Source: Streptosporangiaceae bacterium (lineage in GTDB: Bacteria; Actinomycetota; Actinomycetes; Streptosporangiales; Streptosporangiaceae). Taken from it: a DNA stretch of 64,000 nt. Position numbers and translations under genes: made by a program. Below, piece after piece: positions 1 through 8,991 of the stretch (positions within the stretch are counted from its first letter, which is position 1; each line of letters opens with the position of its first letter). Location: NCBI GenBank assembly GCA_019239975.1, contig JAFAZE010000145.1, forward strand, positions 1-64,000, written 5' to 3'. The notes beneath the pieces were generated by a model that was given only the letters and a program-made list of their open reading frames with translations, did no database searches and was not told the origin of the DNA.

Positions 1-711
1 AAGGTCCTCATCCCGACCGGCCAGCACATCAAGACGCTGAACGCGGCCCGGCTGGCCGCCGACGTGTGCGACGTGCCCACCCTGGTGGTAGCCAGGACCG
101 ACGCCCAGGCGGCGACGCTGCTGACCGCGGACGTGGACGAGCGCGACCAGGAGTTCGTCACCGGCGAGCGCACCGCGGAGGGCTTCTACCGGGTACGCAA
201 CGGGGTCGAGCCGTGCATCGCCCGCGCCCTGGCCTACGCGCCGTACTCCGACCTGATCTGGATGGAGACTTCCCTCCCGGACCTCGACGTGGCCCGCCAG
301 TTCGCCGAGGCGGTCCGCAAGGAGCACCCGGACCAGCTGCTGGCCTACAACTGCTCGCCGTCGTTCAACTGGAGCGCGAACCTGGACGCCTCGACGATCG
401 CGAAGTTCCGCAAGGAGCTCGCGGCCATGGGCTACCGGTTCCAGTTCATCACGCTGGCCGGCTTCCACGCGCTCAACTACTCGATGTTCGAGCTGGCGAA
501 GGGCTTCGCCGCCGAGGCCATGCCCGCTTACGTGCGGCTGCAGGAGGCCGAGTTCGCGGCCGAGCGGCAGGGCTACACCGCGACCCGGCACCAGCGGGAG
601 GCCGGCACCGGCTACTTCGACCTGGTCACGCAGGCGATCGCGCCCCTGGCGGAGACCGTCGCCCTGGCCGGCTCCACCGAAGCCGAGCAGTTCGCAGCCG
701 CCGCCCACTAG
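1..711 (+). CDS. aceA: Isocitrate lyase, C-terminal part (5' end outside window)
   Basis: Isocitrate lyase cleaves isocitrate to glyoxylate and succinate, the first step of the glyoxylate shunt in the cytoplasm. The frame is open from base 1 ([14 protein letters not shown]...), so the gene begins upstream of the window. About 236 residues are visible. They match the C-terminal half of the family: the ARTDA strand, the ITGERT-like loop (here [11 protein letters not shown]), the IWMET strand, the NCSPSFNW substrate-binding segment and the [17 protein letters not shown] barrel strand. The signature catalytic KKCGH loop would lie upstream of base 1. The stop at 709-711 is followed by a strong hairpin, so the gene probably ends its transcript. 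Identification is by recognised family motifs. Confidence 0.95.
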   Translation, partial: KVLIPTGQHIKTLNAARLAADVCDVPTLVVARTDAQAATLLTADVDERDQEFVTGERTAEGFYRVRNGVEPCIARALAYAPYSDLIWMETSLPDLDVARQFAEAVRKEHPDQLLAYNCSPSFNWSANLDASTIAKFRKELAAMGYRFQFITLAGFHALNYSMFELAKGFAAEAMPAYVRLQEAEFAAERQGYTATRHQREAGTGYFDLVTQAIAPLAETVALAGSTEAEQFAAAAH

Positions 712-727
712 CGAGCGCAGTAAGCAC

Positions 728-766
728 CATGGCCCCCCACGCACAAGGACGTGATGGGGGGCCATG
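728..766. terminator. Hairpin terminator after aceA
   Basis: A perfect 11-base inverted repeat (CATGGCCCCCC at 728-738, GGGGGGCCATG at 756-766) begins 17 bases after the aceA stop. The 17-base loop can extend the pairing (acg/cgt). There is no T-run, which is common for actinobacterial terminators. It lies between aceA and a convergent gene and could serve both. Confidence 0.7.
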
Positions 767-866
767 CGCTGCGCTGGCCCCGGGAACGTGGGGGCGCCTA
801 TAGCCGATGACACACCCACCTGCCCGAACAGAGGTGCAGGTACCCGAGGCGTCTGCCCGGACCAGC

Positions 867-1451
867 TCAGTGATAGCCGTAGTCGTCGCTCTCGCCTGGC
901 GGCCGCTCCAGGGGGGCGGTCTCGGCCCAGTCCGATGACAGCAGGACACTGCTGCCGCCCGACGGGGCCGACGTGCCGTAGTAGGGCTGATATCCGGCGG
1001 GCTCCTGCACCTTTCGGCGCCACCGGGACGGCACGAACATCGGGATGATCATCGCCAGCCCCGCCGCGGCGAGCACGCCGTCGATAAGCATCGCCTCGAA
1101 GCCGGTCCCGAACGCGCGGTTCCGGAGCGGGATGAGGGCGACCGCGCGGTGGACGCGCGCCAGGTAGAGCCCGGTCCAGGCGAGCAGCATCAGGCCCGGG
1201 AGCCCGGAGGCCAGCGGCGAGATCCACGGCACCGCGATGAGGATTCCGGCCAGCAACCCCGTGCCGAGCAGCGCACCGAACGCGATCAGAACAGCGTGGT
1301 TGGACAGCAGCGAGCCGCCCCCGGCCGGCAGACCGGACAGCGACCCCGCCGGCGCAGGCAGCCGCAGCACCCGGAGATACCCCCACCCACCCGCGAAGAA
1401 CAGCACCCCGGCCATGATGACGGCCAGAAAGACCCCAATCACATGCCGCAT
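867..1451 (-). CDS. Small integral membrane protein, unknown function
   Basis: About 194 residues. I chose the ATG at 1451 because GGAG lies six bases upstream; a TTG four codons earlier is also open. Hydrophobic segments at roughly residues 4-24, 50-75, 76-98 and 115-135 suggest four membrane spans. They are followed by a basic patch (PSRWRRK) and a soluble, tyrosine- and proline-rich tail ending DDYGYH. No catalytic motif is visible and I do not recognise a named family. The gene is convergent with aceA. Its start is about 30 bases from the end of the next upstream gene on the same strand, so the two could be co-transcribed. Confidence 0.6.
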   Translation of the reverse strand: MRHVIGVFLAVIMAGVLFFAGGWGYLRVLRLPAPAGSLSGLPAGGGSLLSNHAVLIAFGALLGTGLLAGILIAVPWISPLASGLPGLMLLAWTGLYLARVHRAVALIPLRNRAFGTGFEAMLIDGVLAAAGLAMIIPMFVPSRWRRKVQEPAGYQPYYGTSAPSGGSSVLLSSDWAETAPLERPPGESDDYGYH

Positions 1452-1480
1452 CTCGGTCTCCAATGCTCTTCATTCAGAGC

Positions 1481-2218
1481 TTAGCGGCCCGTATCCCCTC
1501 GCGACGGGCCACGACGGGCAACGATCTGGCGGGCCACGACGGCGAGCGCGACGAGCGCGACGCACAGCAGGTAGGCCCAGCCTGCCCAGGATCCGGGGCT
1601 GTGCTGGTCGAACATGCCGTGGACGATGGCCACCGGCCAGGCGAGGTAGGCGGTCATATGGAACGCGCGCCAGTGACTGGCGTTCGGCGCCCCCGCGTAC
1701 CGGAACCGAACGACGCTGGTCACCGTCACGGCGGCGACCAGGTCCGCGGCGATTGTCCCGAGCCCCAGCAGGTACCTGTCGCCCGCGTCGCTGAACGGCA
1801 CGGCGACCGCGAGCGCGGCCGCGCGCCCGGTCACGACCTCGAGCGTGATGTGCAGCGCGAGGAATCCGACCGCGAGCACCGACACGATCCGGTGAGCGAT
1901 CTGCACGGCGACCCTGGCCGCCGGGCGCAGCAATGTCCGTTCCGTCGCCGCCACGCCGATCACGACCGACAGGGTGAGCATCACCAGCGCCGTCTGCGCC
2001 GCGTAGACCCGCATATACCGGTTCACCGCGGCGTCCAGGCCGCTGCCGGACGCGGTCAGCAGGCCGGCGATGACGGCCGCGACGACGACCGACGTGACCG
2101 CCACGGCCAGCGCGGCGGCCAGGTGCGCCGCGACGCCGCGCGGGTCGAGCGCGACCGGCCAGAGCCACCGTCCGCGTGCCCGCTCGCGGGCGCGTTCCCG
2201 CCGGCGGATGCGTGGCAT
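1481..2218 (-). CDS. Ferric-reductase/cytochrome b561-like membrane protein
   Basis: About 245 residues. The start at 2218 is supported by AGGAG five bases upstream; the open frame extends to 2329 but without a ribosome site. After a basic N-terminus (PRIRRRERARERARGR) there are about six hydrophobic spans. Histidines fall in the spans (AHRIV, LHITLE, HWRAFHMTAYLAWPVAIVHGMF), the arrangement seen in ferric-reductase-like transmembrane domains that bind two hemes. No FAD or NADPH domain follows, so this would be only the membrane heme module, taking electrons from another protein. The heme role is inferred from the histidine pattern. It is divergent from the MMPL gene. Confidence 0.6.
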   Translation of the reverse strand: MPRIRRRERARERARGRWLWPVALDPRGVAAHLAAALAVAVTSVVVAAVIAGLLTASGSGLDAAVNRYMRVYAAQTALVMLTLSVVIGVAATERTLLRPAARVAVQIAHRIVSVLAVGFLALHITLEVVTGRAAALAVAVPFSDAGDRYLLGLGTIAADLVAAVTVTSVVRFRYAGAPNASHWRAFHMTAYLAWPVAIVHGMFDQHSPGSWAGWAYLLCVALVALAVVARQIVARRGPSRGDTGR

Positions 2219-2341
2219 GACACTCCTGGTAATCAGGTGGATCCTCATCGTGCCGCGTGAGCAGGCACGTTGGCAACGAAACGGCATGCGCGGCCGTGCC
2301 GGCGCTGCAAACCCTCTCAGCACGCTCACAGGTCGCCCCGC

Positions 2342-2356
2342 TATGCTGAGCGGGTG
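2342..2356 (+). promoter_or_regulatory. -10 box and probable leaderless start of MMPL gene
   Basis: TATGCT at 2342-2347 is followed by exactly six bases and then the GTG at 2354. No Shine-Dalgarno sequence lies before this GTG. The arrangement matches leaderless actinobacterial transcripts, in which transcription begins at the start codon. No convincing -35 hexamer is seen. Confidence 0.5.
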
Positions 2357-4708
2357 CGTGCTGACGCCATTTTTCGGGGAATCGGATCATTTGCCGTAAG
2401 GTTCCGCTGGCTTGTGCTGATCGCCTGGCTGGTCGCCGGAGCCTTCATACCGCGTGCCCTGCCGTCGCTGGCCAGCGTCACCCAGGGCAACAACAGCGCC
2501 TTTCTGCCGGCCAGCGCGCCGAGCCAGCACGCGGCGGATCTCGCCGCGCCGTTCGGCGCCAACAACCTCATCCCGGTGCCTGTGGTGGCCGCCACACCGG
2601 CGGGCACCCTCACGCCTGCCGACCAGGCCTGGATCACCGGCCTGCAAGGCGACCTCGCCAAGGTCAAGACGGTCGTCCGGGTACACGACCTCGGCCGGTC
2701 GGCCGGCGGCCAGGCAGAGCAGCTTCAGGTGCTGTCGAACGTCAACGGCGGGGACGACGTCGGCCAGAAGACGCTGATCGGCAGCCTGCGCTCGACGATC
2801 GCGAACGCGAACCCACCCGCCGGGATGCAGGTACATCTCGCCGGCAACCTAGCGATCAATGTGGATCAGCAGGCGAAGACCGGCAACACCGGCAACCAGG
2901 TGCAGCTGGTGTCGATCATCTTCATCATCATCCTGCTGCTGCTGATCTTCCGCTCACTGCTCGCACCGATCATCACGCTGCTGCCCGCCTTTCTCGCCGT
3001 CGCCATCTCGGGGCCGCTGATCGCGGAGGCGTCGCACGCCGGGCTCAAGGTGTCGCAGCTGGCCCAGATCTTGCTGATCGTGCTGGTCCTCGGCGCCGGG
3101 ACCGACTACGGCCTGTTCCTTGTCTTCCGGGTCCGGGAGAACCTGCGCACCGGACTGTCGTCACGGGACGCGGTCATCGCAGGCGTGACCAAGGTCGGCG
3201 AATCGATCACGTTCTCGGCGGCCACGGTCATCGCGGCCCTGCTGTCGCTGCTGTTCGCCAGCTTCCAGATTTACTCCAGCCTGGGCATTCCGCTGGCCAT
3301 CGGTATCGGCGTCATGCTGCTCGCTGGGCTCACCCTGCTGCCGGCGCTGCTCGCGATCTTCGGCAGGGCGGCGTTCTGGCCCACGAAGAACAGAGCGGGT
3401 GCGTCGGCGACCGGCGCCTGGGGCCGGGCCGCGGGCCGGCTGGTCCGGAGGCCCGCCATCCCGCTGGCCATCGGGGTGATCGCCTTCGGCGGGCTGTCGA
3501 TCGCGGTCACCGGATACAAGGGTGCCGGGTTCGGCGGCGCGATCTCCGCGCCGGCAGGCACGGATTCCGCGGCGGGAACGGCGCTGCTCACCAAGTACTT
3601 CCCCACCAGTGCCATCAACCCCACCAACCTGGTGTATAAGCTGCCGACCCCGGTGTGGCAGGACCCGCAGCCGCTCGTCGCCGCGCAAAGCCAGCTGACC
3701 TCGAGCCCGCTGTTCACCGGCGTCACGGGGCCGCTGAACCCGGTCGCCGGGGTAACGCTCACCCCGGCCCAGTTCACCGCGCTGCACTCGGCGCTTGGCC
3801 CGGCGAGGAGCTTGCCGGCCGTACCGCCGCCGGGAAGCAGTGTGCCGCCGCGGGCGTATCAGGCATACCGGGCTACCGCGCAGTACATCAGCCCGGACGG
3901 CCGGACAATCCAGTTCCAGACCGCGCTGAGCGCGGGCGACCCGTCCACCACGGCGGCGATGAACCAGGTGCCATCGATCCGCACCGAGGCCGCGTCGGTG
4001 GGCCACACCCTGGGCGCGACCGACTATGGCGTTGGCGGTGAGGCGCCGGCCTTCTACGACATCAGCGCGATCTCCAACAGCGACCTGGCGCACGTCATCC
4101 CTATCGCGATCATCGTCATCGGTGTGCTGCTCGCGATCGTCATGCGGTCGCTGGTGGCGCCGCTGTACCTCATCGCCTCGGTAGCGATCTCGTACTTCGC
4201 CGCGCTCGGGCTGGCCGTACTGATCTTCATCAACATCCAGGGAACCGCGGGGATCTCGTTCATCCTGCCATTCCTGCTGTTCATCTTCCTGCTGGCACTC
4301 GGCGAGGATTACAACATCCTGGTCATGTCCAGAATCAGGGAAGAGGCTCATCGCTACTCGCTGCGGGAGGCGGTCAGCCGGGCAATCGGGTTTACGGGTA
4401 CCACCGTGACTTCGGCAGGACTGGTGCTCGCGGGCACATTCTCGGTGTTCGCGTTCGTCGGCAGCCGCGGTTCGGGCGGCAGCCAGTTCCGCGACGTCGG
4501 CATCGGTCTCGCCCTCGGCATCCTCATGGACACGTTCGTCGTGCGCACGGTTCTTGTGCCGTGCACAGCCGTGCTGCTCGGCCGGTGGAACTGGTGGCCC
4601 TCCCATCTCAGCCGCACGGCCGCCGATGTCCCCGCGGCCGCGGCGGAGCCGGCCGGCCAGGAGCCGGCGAGCCGGGAGGAGCCGGCGGCCCAGGAACCGG
4701 CCGGGTAA
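2354..4708 (+). CDS. MMPL-family RND exporter
   Basis: About 784 residues with the two-fold RND layout. Each half has one N-terminal span, a large extracytoplasmic loop and a cluster of about five spans. The first half carries the loop of residues about 35-190 and the spans containing GAGTDYGLFLVFRVRE (near 250). The second half carries LALGEDYNILVMSRIREE (near 650). The Asp-Tyr pair in each cluster is the proton-relay motif of MMPL proteins. In actinobacteria these proteins export lipids or confer drug resistance; the substrate cannot be read here. I chose GTG 2354 over the upstream ATG at 2270 because of the leaderless promoter and because the protein then begins just before the first span. 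The C-terminus is an Ala/Glu/Pro-rich tail. Confidence 0.88.
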   Translation: MRADAIFRGIGSFAVRFRWLVLIAWLVAGAFIPRALPSLASVTQGNNSAFLPASAPSQHAADLAAPFGANNLIPVPVVAATPAGTLTPADQAWITGLQGDLAKVKTVVRVHDLGRSAGGQAEQLQVLSNVNGGDDVGQKTLIGSLRSTIANANPPAGMQVHLAGNLAINVDQQAKTGNTGNQVQLVSIIFIIILLLLIFRSLLAPIITLLPAFLAVAISGPLIAEASHAGLKVSQLAQILLIVLVLGAGTDYGLFLVFRVRENLRTGLSSRDAVIAGVTKVGESITFSAATVIAALLSLLFASFQIYSSLGIPLAIGIGVMLLAGLTLLPALLAIFGRAAFWPTKNRAGASATGAWGRAAGRLVRRPAIPLAIGVIAFGGLSIAVTGYKGAGFGGAISAPAGTDSAAGTALLTKYFPTSAINPTNLVYKLPTPVWQDPQPLVAAQSQLTSSPLFTGVTGPLNPVAGVTLTPAQFTALHSALGPARSLPAVPPPGSSVPPRAYQAYRATAQYISPDGRTIQFQTALSAGDPSTTAAMNQVPSIRTEAASVGHTLGATDYGVGGEAPAFYDISAISNSDLAHVIPIAIIVIGVLLAIVMRSLVAPLYLIASVAISYFAALGLAVLIFINIQGTAGISFILPFLLFIFLLALGEDYNILVMSRIREEAHRYSLREAVSRAIGFTGTTVTSAGLVLAGTFSVFAFVGSRGSGGSQFRDVGIGLALGILMDTFVVRTVLVPCTAVLLGRWNWWPSHLSRTAADVPAAAAEPAGQEPASREEPAAQEPAG

Positions 4709-4800
4709 AGACACGGCAGTCACCGGGCCGCGCAGAGTGGCCGCGGCGGCGCTCAGCGACTCCCTATGATCGGCGTCGGGGGTGCCGCGCTGATGCCGAT

Positions 4801-4836
4801 TTGCTGACCGCTCTGCTTGCTGACCGCTCTGCTTGC
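4801..4836. repeat. 16-bp tandem repeat in the MMPL-sepH gap
   Basis: TTGCTGACCGCTCTGC occurs twice back to back (4801-4816, 4817-4832) and a third copy starts and decays. It lies in the 348-base gap 4709-5056, which holds no convincing gene. The only other signal there is the ribosome site of sepH near 5044-5050. Confidence 0.7.
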
Positions 4837-5056
4837 TGATCACTGGAGGCGCTTCACGACGGTCTGCCCAGCGTCTTGCAGTGCGGGCTGGCCCCCGGAC
4901 AGCCGGGCATCCCCAGAATGAACTCCGGACATGCCGGGCAGGGTGCTGGCCATCTGGTACCTCAACCGGACAGACTCGTGCCCAAGTGGTTCGGCGCGGG
5001 CAGGCAGCATAAAGTACGGCGGGAGCAAGCCCGGGCATGTGGTGGAAGGGACGCCG

Positions 5057-6673
5057 ATGCAGGAACTGCGCTTCGTCGCGGTGAGTGAGGACGGCAGCTA
5101 CGCCGTACTCGCCGTGCCCGGGCGGAGCGCGCGTTTCACCTTGCCGATCGACGAACGGCTCAGGGCAGTCGCACTAGGTCAGACCTCTCGGCTCGCCCAG
5201 TATGAGATCGAAGTGGAGAGCCCCTTGCGACCGAAGGAGATCCAGGCACGAATTCGCGCCGGGGAAACGGTAGAGGAGATAGCGGACGCGGCAGGCATCG
5301 CGGTGGAGCGCGTGCGCTGGTTCGAGGGCCCGGTCCTCGCTGAGCGCGCCTACATGGCGCAGCAGGCGCAGGCAAGCTCGGTCCGCCGCCAGGGAGATTC
5401 AGCGCCCGGGCCCCGGCTCGGCGAGGTCGTTCCGGACCGGCTGACGGCGGCGGGCGCAGACCCGGACGAGGCGCAATGGGACTCCCGTAAACGCAGCGAC
5501 GGCAGCTGGCTCGTCCAGCTCACCTTCCCGTCCGGCGGCCGGCTGCACACGGCCGAGTGGGTCTTCGATCCGCGCCGTAGGCATGTCATGCCGGCCGATG
5601 ACATCGCCGCGAGGCTCTCGCTGCCCGAATCCGAGCTTCCGCCGGCCCCGGCGAGCATGCCTGGTGAGGCCACGGTGACCCCGCTGGCGCCCCGGCTCGG
5701 CGCGGCGTCAGCGGGCGGCGGGCTGGGCGGCCGGCTTCGGCAGGACCGCCCGGTGCCCGCGCAAATGCCGGTCCCTGCGCACGCCCCAGGCCCGCCGCCC
5801 GCCCCAGCCCCGGCCCGCGCGGCGGAACCCGCCGCCCCGCCGTGGGTCAGGCCGGAGCCTGATCTGGCCGGCAGCCGTGAGTTCGGTGACGCCGGTGATG
5901 CTCGTGCGCCTGGCGATGCTCCTGATGGCGATCGCGCCGCCGACGAGGCCGATGCGATACATGGGGCGCCTGCGCTAACCGAGGGCAGCGCTGGACATGA
6001 GGCTAGGGGGGCGCGGCAGGCCCCCGCGGCTTGGGAGGCCCCCGCGGCTTGGGAGGCCCCCGCAGCACGGGAGGTTTCCGCAGCACGGGAAGCTCCGGCA
6101 GCACGGAAGGCCCCCGAAGCAGCGCAGGCTCAAGCGGCACGGCAGGCCCCCGCGGGTGGGCAGGCCCCCGCAGCAGGACAGCCTCCCGCGACACGGCAGG
6201 CCCCCGCGGCGCGGGAGGCGACCGCGCCGGGCGAGTCACGCGGGGCACCGGCCCACGGTCGGCATGAGACGGCGCCGCCAGTCAGTGAGCCGGTCATAGA
6301 GCTGGAGCCGGAGTCCGCGTCGGTCACCGCGGCGATGGTCGCGGCGGCCGCGGAGAGGGCGCGACTGGCTGCCCACTCCGTACCGGGAAGGCCCGAGCCG
6401 ACGCACTCACAGGCCGCACCGGCCTCGGCAGGAGCGCCAGCCCAGGCGTCACCAGCCCAGGCGTCACCAGCCCAGGCGTCACCAGCGCAGGCCGCACCAG
6501 CGCAGGCCGCACCGTCGCAGGCGGCAGCCGCGCAGGCGGCGCAGGCGGAGCCAGATTCGGGTACCCCCGCTGATCAGTCGGTGCGCGGGCGCCGAAAGTC
6601 GGCACGCGGCCGGCGCTCGTCGGTGCCGTCGTGGGACGAGATCATGCTCGGTAGCTCTCGCGAGCGCGATTAA
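5057..6673 (+). CDS. sepH: SepH-family septation protein (DUF3071)
   Basis: SepH is an actinobacterial cell-division protein that promotes FtsZ assembly at the septum. The first 180 residues match the family: MQELRFVAVSEDGSYAVL, a helix-turn-helix-like segment (RPKEIQARIRAGETVEEIADAAGIAVERVRWFEGPVLAERAYMA) and the C-terminal end of the domain (HTAEWVFDPRRRHVMPADD). From about residue 190 to 510 it is a disordered Ala/Pro/Glu-rich linker with degenerate repeats (APAAWE, APAARE, then AQASP units), ending in a basic tail (RGRRKSARGRRSSVPSWDEIMLG). ATG 5057 is chosen because GGAAGGG lies seven bases upstream and the family starts at this methionine. At 538 residues it is longer than typical because of the linker. 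Confidence 0.9.
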   Translation: MQELRFVAVSEDGSYAVLAVPGRSARFTLPIDERLRAVALGQTSRLAQYEIEVESPLRPKEIQARIRAGETVEEIADAAGIAVERVRWFEGPVLAERAYMAQQAQASSVRRQGDSAPGPRLGEVVPDRLTAAGADPDEAQWDSRKRSDGSWLVQLTFPSGGRLHTAEWVFDPRRRHVMPADDIAARLSLPESELPPAPASMPGEATVTPLAPRLGAASAGGGLGGRLRQDRPVPAQMPVPAHAPGPPPAPAPARAAEPAAPPWVRPEPDLAGSREFGDAGDARAPGDAPDGDRAADEADAIHGAPALTEGSAGHEARGARQAPAAWEAPAAWEAPAAREVSAAREAPAARKAPEAAQAQAARQAPAGGQAPAAGQPPATRQAPAAREATAPGESRGAPAHGRHETAPPVSEPVIELEPESASVTAAMVAAAAERARLAAHSVPGRPEPTHSQAAPASAGAPAQASPAQASPAQASPAQAAPAQAAPSQAAAAQAAQAEPDSGTPADQSVRGRRKSARGRRSSVPSWDEIMLGSSRERD

Positions 6674-6841
6674 GGCGCCGGTCAGACAATCGTCAAGCGT
6701 GTTTTGTGGAGTGCGCGGTCTTGACGGCCTGAAAAGGCGGCGCTCCCCTGGGTTCGCCCGTCGCTGGGGTTCGCGTGGGCGTGGAGGGTGGCGGCCGTGC
6801 TTGCGGCCGCCAGGTGCTGCGGGTGCGGGGCGTGGCTGGCC

Positions 6842-6891
6842 GGTTTGGGTGCGATCCGTGCTGTGATGGCAGCGCGGATCGCACCCAAACC
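6842..6891. repeat. Long perfect hairpin in sepH-ABC gap
   Basis: A 17-base arm at 6842-6858 (GGTTTGGGTGCGATCCG) pairs perfectly with 6875-6891. A further four pairs (6860-6863 with 6870-6873) close a six-base loop. It sits within the 531-base gap 6674-7204, which has no gene I can support. It may terminate sepH transcription, but it has no T-run and lies 170 bases downstream. It shares the words TTTGGGT and TGCGAT with the palindrome at 50961-50996. Confidence 0.8.
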
Positions 6892-7204
6892 CCCGGTTCG
6901 GCGGAATGGCTGGGCTGGGTTCGGGATGTGGTTCGTAGTTCGGGCACTGCGGGGAAGACCCTTCGCCGTGACAACTACTTGACCGGCGCTGAAGCGTGGC
7001 ACCGAAGGTGCCCTGGGCCCCGGCAACAACGCGGCTAAGCCCGGTAACAGGCGGCACCCGGGGCTCGGTGACGCTTCGGGCCCTCGGGGGGAGCCGAAGC
7101 GTCACCGACGCCCATACGGATCGCGCGGCCCGGCAGCAAACGGTGTGCGCGTGCTGAAAGCGAGCTGTGCGCGTTCTGTCAGCGGGCCGGTTCAGTATGG
7201 GTGC

Positions 7205-8194
7205 ATGGAAACGGAGAACTCGATCGAGGCGCACGGGCTGGTCAGGCGCTTCGGCAAGACAACCGCCCTGGACGGTGTGGACCTGGTGGCCCGCCCCGGC
7301 AGGGTACTCGGGCTGCTCGGGCCGAACGGCGCGGGCAAGACGACCGCGGTCCGCATCCTGGCGACGCTGCTGCGGCCGGACGGCGGCGAGGCGCGTGTCT
7401 GCGGTTACGACGTTGTACGCGAGGCGCACCAGGTACGCCAGCTCATCGGCCTGACCGGTCAGTACGCCTCGGTGGACGAGGGCCTGTCCGGTATGAACAA
7501 CCTGGTCATGATAGGCAGGCTGCTCGGCATGCCCCGGCCGCGGGCCAAGGCGCGGGCCACCGAGCTGCTGGAGCGGTTCGACCTCGCCGACGCGGCCCAG
7601 CGGCCCGCGAAGACGTACTCGGGCGGCATGCGGCGCAGGCTCGACCTGGCCGCCAGCCTCGTCGGCGACCCGCGGGTGCTGTACCTGGACGAGCCCACGA
7701 CCGGCCTCGACCCGCGCAGCCGCAGCGACGTGTGGGCGATGATCCGCGGGCTCGTCGCCGACGGCGCGACCGTGCTGCTCACCACCCAGTACCTGGAGGA
7801 GGCCGATCAGCTCGCGCACGACATCGTCGTGATCGATCACGGGAAGGTGATCGCGACCGGCACACCGGGCGAGCTCAAGGCCAAGGTCGGCAGCCGGGTG
7901 CTCGAGGTCTCGCCCGCTGACAGCTCCCGGCTCGCTGTGGTCGCTGATCTGCTTACCGAACGGGCGGGGGTGTCGCCCTCGACGGACACGGACTCCGGCA
8001 TGGTTGCCGTGCCTGTGGCCGACGCGACGCTGCTGCCCACCATCATCCGCGAGCTCGATGACAGGGGTATCGAGCTCGCGGAGTTCGCGCTGCGCAAGGC
8101 GAGCCTCGATGAGGTCTTCCTCTCGCTGACCGGCCACGCGGCGGACGAACCTAACGGCCACGAGTCCGGCGAACTGGAAGGGAGCCCCCGATGA
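7205..8194 (+). CDS. DrrA-type ABC transporter ATPase
   Basis: About 329 residues; the cytoplasmic ATPase of a two-component exporter. Walker A GPNGAGKTT is at residues 39-47, the signature YSGGMRRRLDLAASL near 140, Walker B VLYLDEPTTGLDP near 160 and the switch region TTQYLEEADQLA near 190. The C-terminal 80 residues are the accessory domain typical of the daunorubicin-resistance ATPase subfamily (ELAEFALRKASLDEVFLSLTGH). ATG 7205 is the first codon fitting the family N-terminus; a 20-codon extension upstream looks non-coding and no Shine-Dalgarno is seen. The stop overlaps the start of the permease by four bases (ATGA), so the two are translationally coupled. The substrate is unknown. Confidence 0.93.
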   Translation: METENSIEAHGLVRRFGKTTALDGVDLVARPGRVLGLLGPNGAGKTTAVRILATLLRPDGGEARVCGYDVVREAHQVRQLIGLTGQYASVDEGLSGMNNLVMIGRLLGMPRPRAKARATELLERFDLADAAQRPAKTYSGGMRRRLDLAASLVGDPRVLYLDEPTTGLDPRSRSDVWAMIRGLVADGATVLLTTQYLEEADQLAHDIVVIDHGKVIATGTPGELKAKVGSRVLEVSPADSSRLAVVADLLTERAGVSPSTDTDSGMVAVPVADATLLPTIIRELDDRGIELAEFALRKASLDEVFLSLTGHAADEPNGHESGELEGSPR

Positions 8195-8991
8195 CCACGA
8201 CCGCGCTTCCCGCGCCGTCGCGCAGGATGAGCCCGGTGGCCGGGCTCCGGAACGCATTCACGCTCACCTGGCGCAGCCTGCTGAAGCTGCGGACGAACTC
8301 GGAAGATCTGCTGGGCCTCAGCCTGCAGCCGATCATGTACCTGCTGCTGTTCACCTACGTGTTCGGCGGGGCTCTCGGCGGCAGCACGCACAAGTACCTC
8401 CAGTTCGCCCTTCCCGGCGTTCTCGTGCTGAGCGTGGTGTTCGCGACGCTCGGCACTGGGCTGATGCTCAACCAGGACATCAGCAGCGGCGTCTTCGACC
8501 GGTTTCGGAGCCTGCCGATCGCGCGGTCGGCGCCGCTGGCCGGCGCCGTGCTGGGGGACGTGGTCCGCTACGCGATCTCGGTGGCGATCACCCTCGGCTT
8601 CGGCATGATCCTGGGGTACCGCATCGGCGCCAGCCCGCTGTCCGCCGCCGCCGGGTGCCTCCTGCTGCTCACGTTCGCGCTCGCGATGTGCTGGTTCTCC
8701 GCGCTCATCGGGCTGCTGGTGAAGACCCCGCAGGGTGTGCAGTGGTTCGGGTTCCTCGCCTACTTCCCGCTGGTCTTCGGCAGCAACATTCTGGTGCAGT
8801 CGCGGACGATGCCAGGATGGCTGCAGGCGTTCGTCAAGGTCAACCCGATGACATACCTCACCGAGGCGGAGCGCGGCCTGCTGAACGGCGGTCCCCTGGC
8901 CACGCCGGTGACCAGATCGCTGCTGTGGGCGCTGGGGATCTTCCTGGTCTTCGCCCCGCTGGCCGTCCGCGTCTACCGGCGCCGGGCTTAA
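8191..8991 (+). CDS. DrrB-type ABC-2 permease
   Basis: About 266 residues with six predicted membrane spans, including LLGLSLQPIMYLLLFTYVFGGAL, VLVLSVVFATLGTGLML and the C-terminal LLWALGIFLVFAPLAV. This is the ABC-2 permease fold that pairs with DrrA-type ATPases. The segment SSGVFDRFRSLPIARSAPL is the conserved cytoplasmic coupling loop. It starts inside the ATPase stop codon. Its stop (8989-8991) overlaps by four bases with the stop of the convergent carboxypeptidase gene. Together with the ATPase it forms a complete exporter for a lipophilic compound of unknown identity. Confidence 0.92.
   Translation: MTTTALPAPSRRMSPVAGLRNAFTLTWRSLLKLRTNSEDLLGLSLQPIMYLLLFTYVFGGALGGSTHKYLQFALPGVLVLSVVFATLGTGLMLNQDISSGVFDRFRSLPIARSAPLAGAVLGDVVRYAISVAITLGFGMILGYRIGASPLSAAAGCLLLLTFALAMCWFSALIGLLVKTPQGVQWFGFLAYFPLVFGSNILVQSRTMPGWLQAFVKVNPMTYLTEAERGLLNGGPLATPVTRSLLWALGIFLVFAPLAVRVYRRRA

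Noticed and set aside
3161-5038. 625-codon open frame on the minus strand
   Set aside because: Antisense to the MMPL transporter, Arg/Gly-rich with no family pattern; a shadow of high-GC codon use.
6479-8257. 592-codon minus-strand open frame covering the DrrA region
   Set aside because: Antisense to a clear ABC ATPase and to non-coding DNA; no motif.
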